Origin: Armatimonadota bacterium
GTDB taxonomy: Bacteria > Armatimonadota > Hebobacteria > Hebobacterales > Hebobacteraceae
Direction: 5' to 3'
DNA: 32,868 nucleotides
Assembly: GCA_015486155.1 (NCBI GenBank)
Contig: WFSF01000010.1
Location: 1-32,868, forward strand
Made by a program: the position numbers and the translations under genes. The notes beneath the pieces are model-generated. The model saw only the letters and a program-made list of their open reading frames with translations, was not told the DNA's origin and did no database searches. Within the stretch, counting starts at the first letter, position 1. Each line of letters starts with the position of its first letter. Positions 8,819 through 19,844 of this stretch are shown piece by piece.

Positions 8819-8904
8819 CCGGCCCGGCCCGGCAGAGGGGCCCGTCCGGGCTGAGCGGCCGCCCGCGGGCCGTGCGAAGCGGCAGAGGATGGAGTAAAGG
8901 GACA

Positions 8905-10011
8905 GTGGCTCAAGTCGTCTTTCGCAACTTGACCAAGCGATTCAAGAACGTGGTCGCTCTGGACGACGTCACGCTCACCGTCCAGGATGCCGAGTTCCTG
9001 GTGCTGGTGGGGCCCTCCGGGTGCGGCAAGACCACTGCCCTGCGCTGTCTCGCGGGACTGGAGGAGCCGACCTCCGGAGAGATCTACATCGGCGACCGCC
9101 TGGTGAACGACGTCTCCCCCAAGGACCGCGACATCGCCATGGTGTTCCAGAACTACGCCCTCTACCCGCACATGAACGTGTATGACAACATGGCCTTCGG
9201 GCTGAAGTTGCGCAAACTCCGCCGCCAGGAGATCGACCGCAGGGTGAAGGAGGCGGCGGCCATGCTGGGGCTGGAGAACCTGCTGGGCCGCAAGCCGCGG
9301 GAACTCTCGGGGGGCCAGCGGCAGCGGGTGGCCCTGGCGCGCGCCATAGTGCGCGAGCCCAAGGTGTTCCTGATGGACGAACCGCTCTCAAACCTGGACG
9401 CCAAGCTGCGCGTCCAGACGCGGGCCGAGCTGATCAAGCTCCACCGGAAACTGGGCATCACGACGGTCTACGTGACCCACGACCAGACCGAGGCGATGAC
9501 CATGGGGGACCGGATCGCGGTGATGAACAACGGCCGCATCCAGCAGGTGGACCGTCCGCTCAATCTGTTCAATTCGCCGGCCAATCTGTTCGTCGCGGGC
9601 TTCATCGGCAGCCCGGCCATGAACTTCATTCACAGCCGTATCGAGGAGCGAGACGGGCGGGTGGTGGTGAACGCCGACCCGCTGGTGTTGGAACTGCCGG
9701 AGGCAAAGGCGGAGAGGGTGAAGGGCAGGACGGGGCAGCCGGTGATCCTGGGCGTGCGGCCGGACGACATCTACGACCGCGCCCTGAACCCGCCGGTTCC
9801 GGTGACTGAGGGCAGCCGGGCGACCATGATGGTGGACGTCACCGAGCCCATGGGGTCCACGGTCTACGTCTACCTGACCGCGGGTGAGCATTCGCTGGTG
9901 GCGGACCTGGACGCGGAGACCCGCGCCCGGGACGGGCAGCCGTTGGAGGTGGTCTTCGACATGGACAAGGTTCACCTGTTCGACCCGGAGACAGAGCTGG
10001 CGCTCACCTGA
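8905..10011 (+). CDS. Sugar ABC transporter ATP-binding protein (MalK/UgpC/MsmX type)
   Basis: Walker A 'GPSGCGKTT', signature 'LSGGQRQRVALARAIVREPKVFLMDEPLSNLD', C-terminal TOBE region. GTG start at 8905 (MAQVVFRNLTKRF) with AAAGGG upstream. Confidence 0.93.
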   Translation: MAQVVFRNLTKRFKNVVALDDVTLTVQDAEFLVLVGPSGCGKTTALRCLAGLEEPTSGEIYIGDRLVNDVSPKDRDIAMVFQNYALYPHMNVYDNMAFGLKLRKLRRQEIDRRVKEAAAMLGLENLLGRKPRELSGGQRQRVALARAIVREPKVFLMDEPLSNLDAKLRVQTRAELIKLHRKLGITTVYVTHDQTEAMTMGDRIAVMNNGRIQQVDRPLNLFNSPANLFVAGFIGSPAMNFIHSRIEERDGRVVVNADPLVLELPEAKAERVKGRTGQPVILGVRPDDIYDRALNPPVPVTEGSRATMMVDVTEPMGSTVYVYLTAGEHSLVADLDAETRARDGQPLEVVFDMDKVHLFDPETELALT

Positions 10012-10046
10012 ATCTGGAGGGGAAACGAACAACTTCGGCGTGGAAG

Positions 10047-10079
10047 GGCGAGGGGCCGGGCGTCCCTCGCCGTAGTTTT
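10047..10079 (+). terminator. Rho-independent-like terminator after the ABC ATPase
   Basis: GGCGAGGG (10047-10054) / CCCTCGCC (10064-10071) stem with 9-nt loop, then GTAGTTTT. Confidence 0.6.
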
Positions 10080-10106
10080 ACATGTGCTTGGTCCGCGCAC
10101 TATACT
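10077..10106 (+). promoter_or_regulatory. Candidate sigma70-like promoter
   Basis: TTTACA (10077-10082), 18-bp spacer, TATACT (10101-10106), upstream of ATG 10150. Confidence 0.5.
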
Positions 10107-10149
10107 AAACTATAGCGATGATGGGGCGGAACACCAGGAGGGTGTGCCG

Positions 10150-12561
10150 ATGAAGAGGCTGATAGGCTGGCTGGTGGTCGGCGTGGTATTGGCTGCGGCA
10201 GGCACCTGTGCGGCCGCCGAGAATGCTGCTCCTCCCCCTCCGCCGGTCAAGGTGCGCCGGGACGCGAATTTCCTGCGCATCGACGGCCGGCCGGCCCTGT
10301 TGCTCTGGGCCCAGGGGCTCACGGATGCAGATGAATTGGATCTGTACCGACAGACCGGCCTCAACACGCTCTATGTACGCGTTGTGGACGGTTCCCCGGA
10401 GGAGCTGGAGGCGGTCTCTGCATTGATGTCGGCGGCGGAGGAGCAGGGTCTCTACATCGTGGCCTCGCTCGCCCCCTCGGCGATCAGAGACGAGGCGGGA
10501 GAGACGCTTCCGGTCGACCCGGACGACGACCGATATCGCCGGGCGGTGGAGGAATTCGCCACCCGTGCGGCGGAAGCACTTTCCGCGCATCCCCGCCTGA
10601 TCGCCTGGCTGGTGGAGGCGGTGCCGCCCAACCGGATTGCCTGGGGGGACGCGGGATTCCGCTCGTTCCTCGAGGAGGGATATCCATCGCTGGCCGCGCT
10701 CAATCGCTCCTGGGGATCGAATCTTGCGAGTTGGGATGCGATCACCGCGGCCGCGGCCCGCGATGTCGACTCCACATTCCCCTGGGGTGTCGGGCGGGCG
10801 AGCGTGGACCTGGCCGCCTACCGGGAGCAGACCTTCGCCAGGGCGGTGTCCCTGTGGGCGACCGCCGTCAGGTCCGCCGACCCGGGGAGGCCGGTGCTGG
10901 CCTCCGCCCTCACCGACTATCGCTCCATCGCCAGCGTGACCTCGGATGTGGATGGGATGGTGCTCCACGTCTATCCCTCTCTGGCGGAGGCGGATTATGT
11001 GACTCACAACGTGCAGGCGGTGGACATCGCACGCCGCGGCAACCAGTTCGCCGCCGTCCAGACGCTGGACGTGTGGGCCGGCGATCCCGCCCAGGTGGAC
11101 GGCTGGGCCCGCCTCGCCCTGTTGCACGGCGCGGCCGGGGTGGCATTCACCGACTGGAAGAAAATCGCCGGCTCCAGCGCGCTGCAACACGTGATTCAGA
11201 CCCTGGCCCGGGATTACGGCGAAAGCGCCTCCTTCCCCCAGACGCCTCTGGCCAGGATAGCCGTGCTCTATACCCCGGTCGCGGGAGGCGCCGCCAGAAA
11301 CGGTCAGGGGCTCTACGGATATGTGGATGGACTGACCCCCAAGGAGCCGACCGGCTTGTTCGACATCGTGCGCACGGGAACGCGTTATGGTCTGCTGGAC
11401 GTGCTCACGCTGAGCGCGCTCAAGGAGACGGACCTCAACCGATATGGGGCCATTATCGCCCCCGCCGCCTTCTATCTGCCGGACGACTCCCAGGTGGCGC
11501 TGCAGAACTTCGTCCTCCGGGGAGGGGTTCTGGTGGTGGACAGGGGCGCCGGCATGTATCAGGCCCAGGGCAGCGTCTATTCCATGCCGCCGCTGCTCCG
11601 GGATCTCCTGGGGCTGCGCCATGCGGATTTGAGCTCTCCCACCCTGGAGAAGGTGACCAGCACCCAGGACACGACCGGACAGCAGGGCAGCCCAGGCGAG
11701 TCCGGCCTGAATCCAGTCAACCCCATCGAGCGGGGCCTGGAGAGCTCCCAGGCATTGCAGGAGTTGGCCAGCATTCTCGAGGATGTGTTGGCGAAGAAGC
11801 AAGTCACCACGCATTTCGGCGAGCAGTTCGCCGTCGGGCAGGGCCCCAACCTGCGGGTCCGGGAGTTCGGGAAGGGCCTCGCCGTCTACGTGCCGATGTT
11901 TCTCTATCAGGAATGGGGAGCGAATGATCCCGCGTTCGTGAAATTTCACCAGGAGATATTGAAGCGCCGCGCCGATATTGAGGTGGTGTTTCCGAATAAA
12001 TTGTGGCCCAATGTCTCGGTTGCGGTGTACCGGGGATGGCCGATCGGGGTGTCGGCCGCGGGCACCGCGGTGAGCGTGGACGCCTTCGACGCCGAGAACC
12101 AGGCCTACTTGATTCCGGGCGGCGCGATGAGATTCGCGAATCCGGCGGACGACGACCGCACCGAGCTGTTGTTCCCTCCGGCCACCCTCGCTCTCGCCCG
12201 CCCCGTGCCCATTTACCTCCGGCCGCGCGCGCCGGGCGCGGTGGTGGCGGCCTCCGTGACGCGCTATGACGCGGATGGGATCGAGATCGCCCTCTCCGGC
12301 GCGGGGGCCCAGGCCAACGTGAAGGGCGGCGTGGTTCGGATCAGCGGGGGGGTGTCCGTCCCCGTCGAGATCGAGATCAAAGGCGGCCTCTATCCGGTGG
12401 CCGCCGGAAGCATACACCATCTGACGGTGACCGTCGGGCGGAGAAACCGCCCGTTGATAGACCGGGACATCATGCCCAGCGCCGATACGGGTTCCCTAGT
12501 GTTCACCGTGGGCGCGCAGCCCGCCCGCATCGTGGTGGAGCCGGTCCCGGAGCAGGAGTGA
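10150..12561 (+). CDS. Secreted GH42/beta-galactosidase-like protein
   Basis: Signal peptide 'MKRLIGWLVVGVVLAAAGTCAAA'; TIM-barrel-like region then 'RYGAIIAPAAFYLPDDSQVALQNFVLRGGVLVVDRGAG' resembling the GH42 amidotransferase-like trimerisation domain. Family assignment is tentative. Confidence 0.6.
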   Translation: MKRLIGWLVVGVVLAAAGTCAAAENAAPPPPPVKVRRDANFLRIDGRPALLLWAQGLTDADELDLYRQTGLNTLYVRVVDGSPEELEAVSALMSAAEEQGLYIVASLAPSAIRDEAGETLPVDPDDDRYRRAVEEFATRAAEALSAHPRLIAWLVEAVPPNRIAWGDAGFRSFLEEGYPSLAALNRSWGSNLASWDAITAAAARDVDSTFPWGVGRASVDLAAYREQTFARAVSLWATAVRSADPGRPVLASALTDYRSIASVTSDVDGMVLHVYPSLAEADYVTHNVQAVDIARRGNQFAAVQTLDVWAGDPAQVDGWARLALLHGAAGVAFTDWKKIAGSSALQHVIQTLARDYGESASFPQTPLARIAVLYTPVAGGAARNGQGLYGYVDGLTPKEPTGLFDIVRTGTRYGLLDVLTLSALKETDLNRYGAIIAPAAFYLPDDSQVALQNFVLRGGVLVVDRGAGMYQAQGSVYSMPPLLRDLLGLRHADLSSPTLEKVTSTQDTTGQQGSPGESGLNPVNPIERGLESSQALQELASILEDVLAKKQVTTHFGEQFAVGQGPNLRVREFGKGLAVYVPMFLYQEWGANDPAFVKFHQEILKRRADIEVVFPNKLWPNVSVAVYRGWPIGVSAAGTAVSVDAFDAENQAYLIPGGAMRFANPADDDRTELLFPPATLALARPVPIYLRPRAPGAVVAASVTRYDADGIEIALSGAGAQANVKGGVVRISGGVSVPVEIEIKGGLYPVAAGSIHHLTVTVGRRNRPLIDRDIMPSADTGSLVFTVGAQPARIVVEPVPEQE

Positions 12562-12571
12562 GAGACGCACG

Positions 12572-12855
12572 ATGAAGCTTACGCCAGAACAAGTCGAACA
12601 CGTGGCCCTGCTGGGCCGCATCAAGCTGACGGAGGAGGAGCGAGAGCTGTTCACGACCCAGCTCAACTCCATCATCTCCCACTTCGAGCAGCTGCAGCAG
12701 CTGGACACCTCCGGGGTGCCGCCCATGTCCCATGCGGTGCCGGTATCGGATGTATTCCGGGAGGATGAGCCGGGAGAGTCGCTCTCCACCGAAGAGGCGC
12801 TCCAGAATGCCCCTGAGCAGGCGCGCGACTGCTTCCAGGTGCCGAGGGTGATAGA

Positions 12856-12859
<4 letters not shown>
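12572..12859 (+). CDS. gatC: Asp-tRNA(Asn)/Glu-tRNA(Gln) amidotransferase subunit C
   Basis: '[52 protein letters not shown]...FREDEP' typical GatC; followed directly by gatA. Confidence 0.93.
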
Positions 12860-14378
<1,519 letters not shown>

Positions 14379-14382
<4 letters not shown>

Positions 14383-15704
14383 AGATGTCAGAAACCAAGC
14401 AAAGCGCGCTGCTTCAGGTGGCGCTTGATTTTATCGAGTTGGACCGCGCCCTACAGGTGGCGGAAGAAGCCGCGGCCGGAGGCGCCGACATTCTAGAGGC
14501 GGGCACCCCTCTCATCAAGAGCGTGGGGCTGGAGGCCGTGCGCGCCCTGCGCGCCCGTTTCCCCGGCTTGCGCGTCGCCGCGGACATGAAGGTCATGGAC
14601 GCGGGCCGCATCGAGGTGGAGTCCGCGGCCAAGGCGGGGGCCCACCTGGTGCACGTGCTGGCGGCCGCTCCGGACGCCACCATCGCGGAGGCGGTGGAGG
14701 CCGCGCGGGAGTACGGCGCGGAGATCGTAGCGGACCTGCTGGGAACGGCCGCTCCAAAGGAGCGGGCCCTGCGGGCGGCCGAACTGGGCGCCGATTATAT
14801 AGGGGTCCATATCGCGATAGACCAGCAGATGCAGGAGGCGGGCGGCGGGGAGGCGCGCGCGCTGGAGCTGCTGCGCCAGATCGCGGGGGAGGTGCAGGTG
14901 CCGGTGTGTGTGGCGGGGGGAATCCATTCCGCGAACGCCGCGCGGGTGGTCGAGTCTGGAGCGGCGGTGGTGATCGTGGGGGGAGCCATCTCCAAGGCCA
15001 CCGATGCCCGCAAGGCGACCGCAGAGATCAAGCGCGCCATCACCGAGGGGGTGAGCATCTCCACCACGCTCTTCCGGCGGGTCGGGGAGGACGAGATCAG
15101 GGAGATACTGAAGCTCATCTCCACCGCCAACCTATCGGACGCCATGCACCGGAGGGGGGTGCTCCACGGGATTCGGCCCATCGGCGAGGGGATGAAACTG
15201 GTGGGACCGGCCTTCACCGTGCGGACCGCCCCCGGCGATTACGCCAAGCCGGTGGAGGCGATCGACCGGGCCCGGCCGGGGGACGTCATCGTGGTGGACG
15301 CCGGCGGCGTTCCGCCGGCCGTCTGGGGGGAGATGGCCTCCCGGAGCTCCCTCAACCGCAAGATAGCCGGGCTGGTGGTGGACGGGGCGGTGAGGGACAG
15401 CGCCGATATCCGCGGGCTCAAATTTCCCGCCTTCACCCGCCACGTATGCCCCAACGCGGGCGAGCCCCGCGGGCTGGGGGAGATAGGGGTTCCCATCACC
15501 ATTGCGGGCGAGGTGGTGGAGCCGGGCGACTGGCTGCTGGGGGACGACGACGGCGTGGTGCGCATCCCGCGGGACCGCGCGGTGGAGTGGGCGAACCGGG
15601 GGATGGAGGTATACGAGAGAGAGACCCGCATCCGGGAGGAAATCCTCCGCGGCGACACCTACGGCCGTCTCGCCGAGCTGGAGAAGTGGGAGAAACCGCG
15701 GTGA
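14379..15704 (+). CDS. 3-hexulose-6-phosphate synthase (OMPDC family) - RraA-like fusion protein
   Basis: N-terminal '[28 protein letters not shown]...[16 protein letters not shown]' (HPS/OMPDC) and C-terminal '[28 protein letters not shown]' (RraA/HMG aldolase-like). Confidence 0.88.
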
Positions 15705-15720
15705 GGATGCGGAGGCTTTC

Positions 15721-16701
15721 ATGCGCATCGCGGTGATCGGACCGGGCGCGATGGGCTGTCTGCTGGCCGCCCTGTTGAGCAAGGGAGGACACGAGGTCTG
15801 GCTGGTGGACAGGCGCCCGGAGAGGGCGCGCGTGCTGGACCGGAGGGGCGTGTTGGTCTCCGAGGCGGGCGACGAGGGCAGGGACACGAGGTTGCGCGTT
15901 CCGGTGCACGCCACCGCGGACCCGGGCCGGGTGGGTGAGGTCGAGTTGGTGATCGTGGCCGTCAAGTCCCGCGACACCGCGGAGGCGGGGAGCGCGGCCG
16001 GGCGGATGGCCGGTCTGAAGACCTCCATCCTCACCCTTCAGAACGGCCTGGGTAACCTGGAGACGCTCCAAGATGCCCTGGGCGGAGATCGAGTCCTGGC
16101 CGGAGTCACCTCCCAGGGGGCCACCAGCATCGGTCCGGGCGAGGTGATTCACGCGGGCTCCGGCCCCACGGTGGTCGGAGAGGCGAGCGGGGAGGCAAGC
16201 GCGCGCGCCCGCACCATCGCGGAGATCTTTTCCGCGGCCGGCATACCCACTGAAGTGACCGATGACATCGAATCCGCGCGGTGGGGGAAACTGGTGGTGA
16301 ACGCGGGCCTGAACGCGGTGGCGGCGCTGGCCCGGGTTCCCAATGGGGCGTTGGTGACTTCCGAGAACCTGCAATCGGCGATGAGGGAGGCGGTTCAGGA
16401 GGCCGTGAGGGTGGCGGAGGCGAAGGGCATCACGCTTCCAGAGGAGGACATGGCCGCGTGGAGCAAGGAGATTTGCCGCCGCACGGATAAGAATATCAAC
16501 TCGATGCTCCAAGATCTGCTCCGCGGGCGCCCCACGGAGATAGATGCCATCAACGGAGCAGTGGTGCGAGAAGGGCGCGCGCTGGGCGTTCCAACCCCTG
16601 TCAACCAACTCCTGGCGTGGCTCGTCAGGGGGATAGAGGAAACCTCCGATCGACGCGTGCCGCCGCCCGGCAGCGCCGGGCGGAAGGCGACCGCGGCGTG
16701 A
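15721..16701 (+). CDS. 2-dehydropantoate 2-reductase (ketopantoate reductase family)
   Basis: 'MRIAVIGPGAMGCLLAALLSKGGHEVWLVDR', 'VKSRDT', 'TLQNGLGN', 'RWGKLVVNAGLNAVAALARVPNG', 'EIDAINGAVVREG'. Start corrected from 15502 to ATG 15721. Confidence 0.9.
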   Translation: MRIAVIGPGAMGCLLAALLSKGGHEVWLVDRRPERARVLDRRGVLVSEAGDEGRDTRLRVPVHATADPGRVGEVELVIVAVKSRDTAEAGSAAGRMAGLKTSILTLQNGLGNLETLQDALGGDRVLAGVTSQGATSIGPGEVIHAGSGPTVVGEASGEASARARTIAEIFSAAGIPTEVTDDIESARWGKLVVNAGLNAVAALARVPNGALVTSENLQSAMREAVQEAVRVAEAKGITLPEEDMAAWSKEICRRTDKNINSMLQDLLRGRPTEIDAINGAVVREGRALGVPTPVNQLLAWLVRGIEETSDRRVPPPGSAGRKATAA

Positions 16702-16774
16702 CCGGAGCCGCGGGAGAAGACGACGCGGCCGGGCGGCGCGAGGCGCCGCACATCGAACTGCGAGGAAGAATCTC

Positions 16775-17572
16775 ATGATCATCGTCGGGGAGAAGATCAA
16801 CGGCAGCTCCAAACGGGTGCGCGAGGCGATCCTGGCCAGGGACGAGGAATTCATCCGGGGACTGGCGCGGCGGCAGGCGGAGGCCGGCGCGGATTATCTG
16901 GATGTGAACGCGGGGACGGGACCGGAGCGCGATGCCGATGACATGGTCTGGCTGGTGAAGACGGTGCAGAGCGAGGTGGAGATGCCCCTGTGCATCGATT
17001 CTCCCAACCCGCAAGCGCTGGAGGCCGGGCTGGAGGTCCACCAGGGGCGCGCCCTGGTCAACTCGGCCACCGCGGAGAGCGCCCGGATGGATCTCGTCAT
17101 CGGGACCGCCCGCAAACACGATGCCCGCCTGGTGGCGCTCACCCTGGACGAGGGGGGGATGCCCTCCGGGGCCGAGGAAAGGGTGGAAATCGCGAAGCGG
17201 CTGGCTGACGCGGCCGCGGGGGCGGGGATGGCGCGGGACGATCTCTTCATAGATCCCCTGGTGCGCGCGGTGGGCGTCGAATACGAGCAGGGGGCCGCGG
17301 TGCTGGAGGCCGTCGCGAAGATCCGCGAATCCCTTCCGGAGGCGCACATCATCTGCGGGCTCAGCAACATCTCCTTCCAGATGCCGGTGCGGAGCCTGTT
17401 GAACCGCACTTTTCTCGCGATGGCGATGGCGCGGGGTCTGGATGCGGCAATCCTGGATCCCCTAGACGCCGGCCTGATGGCCACCATATACGCGGCTGAG
17501 ACGCTCGCGGGCAGGGACGAGATGTGCATGGGATACCTCAAGGCCTACAGGGCCGGCAAGTTGGAGCAGTGA
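16775..17572 (+). CDS. AcsE-like methyltetrahydrofolate:corrinoid methyltransferase (pterin-binding family)
   Basis: 'IIVGEKINGSSKRVREAI...GADYLDVNAGTGPERDADDMVWLV...CIDSPNPQALEAGLEVHQGRALVNSATAE...HIICGLSNISFQMPVRSLLNRTFLAMAMARGLDAAILDPLD'. Confidence 0.82.
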   Translation: MIIVGEKINGSSKRVREAILARDEEFIRGLARRQAEAGADYLDVNAGTGPERDADDMVWLVKTVQSEVEMPLCIDSPNPQALEAGLEVHQGRALVNSATAESARMDLVIGTARKHDARLVALTLDEGGMPSGAEERVEIAKRLADAAAGAGMARDDLFIDPLVRAVGVEYEQGAAVLEAVAKIRESLPEAHIICGLSNISFQMPVRSLLNRTFLAMAMARGLDAAILDPLDAGLMATIYAAETLAGRDEMCMGYLKAYRAGKLEQ

Positions 17573-17622
17573 GGGGGAAATGACCGGAAGACGAGAAAAC
17601 CTATGTAGCAACAGGGACGCGG

Positions 17623-19776
17623 ATGCTTGAACATTTTTTCACTCCATCCTCAGTGGCCGTAATCGGGGCCTCCACCAATCCGGAAAAGGTGGGACATCAG
17701 GTCCTCGCCAACCTGCTCCAGGGCGGGTTCAAGGGGCGGCTCTACCCGGTGAATCCGCGCGCGGAGGAGATCCTGGGGCTGCGCGTCTATCCCGAATTGA
17801 CGGCCATCGAAGAACCGGTCGACCTGGCCGTGATCGTGGTGCCGGCGGTAGCGGTGCTGGGGGTGGTGGAGCAGTGCGCCGAGAAGGGGATCGATTCCGC
17901 GATCATCATCTCGGCCGGCTTCAAGGAGGCCGGGCCGGAGGGAATAGAGCGGGAGCGCCGGCTGGCGGAGCTGGCCCGGAACCGCGGGGTGCGCATCGTC
18001 GGCCCCAACTGTCTTGGCATCATCTCCACCGTCGCCGAGAAGAGCGGCTCGGCGCTGAACGCCTCCTTTGCTCCCGGAATGCCCCACTACGGCAACATCG
18101 CCCTGATGTCGCAGTCTGGAGCTCTCGCCACCGCCCTCATCGACTGGTCTCTGCAGCAGAACATCGGCTTCAGCAAGTTCGTCAGCTTCGGAAACGGAGT
18201 GGACGTGGGGGTGGTGGACTTGCTCCGCGCCTGGGAAGAGGACGAGGACACCTCCGTCATCGTCGCCTATGTAGAGGGGCTGCCGGACGGACCGGAGTTC
18301 ATGCGTGTCGCCAAGCGGGTATCCCGAAAGAAACCGGTGATCATCATCAAGTCCGGCTCCACCCAGGCGGGCGCGCGCGCCATCTCCTCCCATACCGGGA
18401 GCCTGGCCGGATCGGAACAAGCCTACACCGCGGCCTTTCTGCAGAGCGGAGTGATTCGCGCCCACTCCGTGGAGGAGCTCTTCGACTTCGCGGTCGCTTT
18501 CGCCTATCAGGGTCCTCCCCGGGGGCGGCAGGTGGCGGTCGTGACCAATGCCGGCGGGCCCGGCATCATGGCCACCGACGCGCTGGAGAGAGCAGGGCTT
18601 CGTCTGGCGACCATCAGCCAGGAGACGGTGGAGCGGCTGCGCGAGGGGCTGCCGCCGGCCTCCAACTTCTACAACCCCATTGACGCGCTGGGGGATGCCG
18701 ACGCCGAGCGCTATCGGTTTGCGGCCGAGATGGCGCTCAAAGACGAGAATGTAGACGCGATGCTGGCTCTCCTCACCCCGCAATCGGTGACCGAACCGAA
18801 GCAGACCGCGGAGAACCTGGCTGCGGTCGCCGCCGCCACCGACAAGCCGGTGCTGGCCTCCTTCATGGGCGGAGAGGCGATGGCCGAGGCGCAGCGGGTG
18901 CTGGGCGCCAACCGCGTGCCCAACTACCCCTATCCGGAGCGGGCGGCCGCGGCGCTCAGCGCCATGGCCGACTACCAGCAGTGGTTGCAGGAACCAGAGG
19001 ACGAGATTCGAACCATCCAGGTGGATGGAGCAGTCGTGGAAGCGGTGTTCGCCGCCGCCCGGCGGGAGGGCAGGGTGAACCTGGGCGAGACCGAGTCGCG
19101 GGAGGTGTTGAGCGCCTACGGGTTCAAGTTCCCCAGAAACGAACTCGCCCGCACCCCCGAGGAGGCGGCTGAGATCGCGCAGAAGATCGGTTTTCCGGTG
19201 GTGATGAAGATCGTCTCCCCGGACATCCTGCACAAATCGGACATCGGAGGTGTGCGCCTGGGAATCCAGGACGCCCAGCAGGCGCAGGACGTATTCGAGC
19301 TGCTGATGCTGAGGGCAAAGAGGTTTATGCCCGATGCAGACTTGCAAGGCGTTAGCGTGCAGCAGATGGTAAAGGGCGGGAGAGAGGTGATCATCGGGAC
19401 CTCGCGGGACCCGCAGTTCGGTCCGGTGGTCATGTTTGGGCTGGGGGGCATCTATGTGGAGGTGCTCAAGGACGTGAGCTTCCGGGTTGCGCCCTTCGGC
19501 GAGCGGCACGCCCGCAAGATGATAGAGGAGATTCGCTCCGCGGGGTTGCTGTGGGGAGCGCGGGGGGAACAGCCCAGCGACATTGACGCCATCGTCGACT
19601 CCCTGCTCGCGGTCTCCCAGTTGGTCACCGAGCATCCGGACATCGTAGAACTCGACATCAACCCGCTCAAGGTGGCGGAGGCTGGAGGAGGAGCGGTGGC
19701 CGTTGACGCTCGCATCACCATCACCGAGACGCCCCCGGAGGACGAGCGCGCCCGCGGAAGGCAAGACGCCAGTTAG
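17623..19776 (+). CDS. ADP-forming acetate/acyl-CoA ligase, fused alpha-beta subunits
   Basis: CoA-binding N-terminus 'SVAVIGASTNPEKVGHQVLANLL', 'SHTGSLAGSEQAYTAAFLQSGVIRAHSVEELFDFA', 'NAGGPGIMATDALE', C-terminal ATP-grasp 'GFPVVMKIVSPDILHKSDIGGVRLGI'. Confidence 0.92.
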   Translation: MLEHFFTPSSVAVIGASTNPEKVGHQVLANLLQGGFKGRLYPVNPRAEEILGLRVYPELTAIEEPVDLAVIVVPAVAVLGVVEQCAEKGIDSAIIISAGFKEAGPEGIERERRLAELARNRGVRIVGPNCLGIISTVAEKSGSALNASFAPGMPHYGNIALMSQSGALATALIDWSLQQNIGFSKFVSFGNGVDVGVVDLLRAWEEDEDTSVIVAYVEGLPDGPEFMRVAKRVSRKKPVIIIKSGSTQAGARAISSHTGSLAGSEQAYTAAFLQSGVIRAHSVEELFDFAVAFAYQGPPRGRQVAVVTNAGGPGIMATDALERAGLRLATISQETVERLREGLPPASNFYNPIDALGDADAERYRFAAEMALKDENVDAMLALLTPQSVTEPKQTAENLAAVAAATDKPVLASFMGGEAMAEAQRVLGANRVPNYPYPERAAAALSAMADYQQWLQEPEDEIRTIQVDGAVVEAVFAAARREGRVNLGETESREVLSAYGFKFPRNELARTPEEAAEIAQKIGFPVVMKIVSPDILHKSDIGGVRLGIQDAQQAQDVFELLMLRAKRFMPDADLQGVSVQQMVKGGREVIIGTSRDPQFGPVVMFGLGGIYVEVLKDVSFRVAPFGERHARKMIEEIRSAGLLWGARGEQPSDIDAIVDSLLAVSQLVTEHPDIVELDINPLKVAEAGGGAVAVDARITITETPPEDERARGRQDAS

Positions 19777-19844
19777 TGTGGCGAGGTGCGATGAAACACC
19801 TCCCCCTTGGAAAAGCGGCCAATAGGTAGAAAGGGAGAAGGCCC

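Noticed and set aside
10105-12420. 771-aa minus-strand ORF antisense to the secreted glycosidase-like gene
   Set aside because: Shadow ORF with biased composition and no recognisable motifs.
17650-19764. 704-aa minus-strand ORF antisense to the acyl-CoA synthetase
   Set aside because: Typical high-GC shadow ORF: His/Arg/Gly-rich, no domain, exactly opposite a strong conserved CDS.
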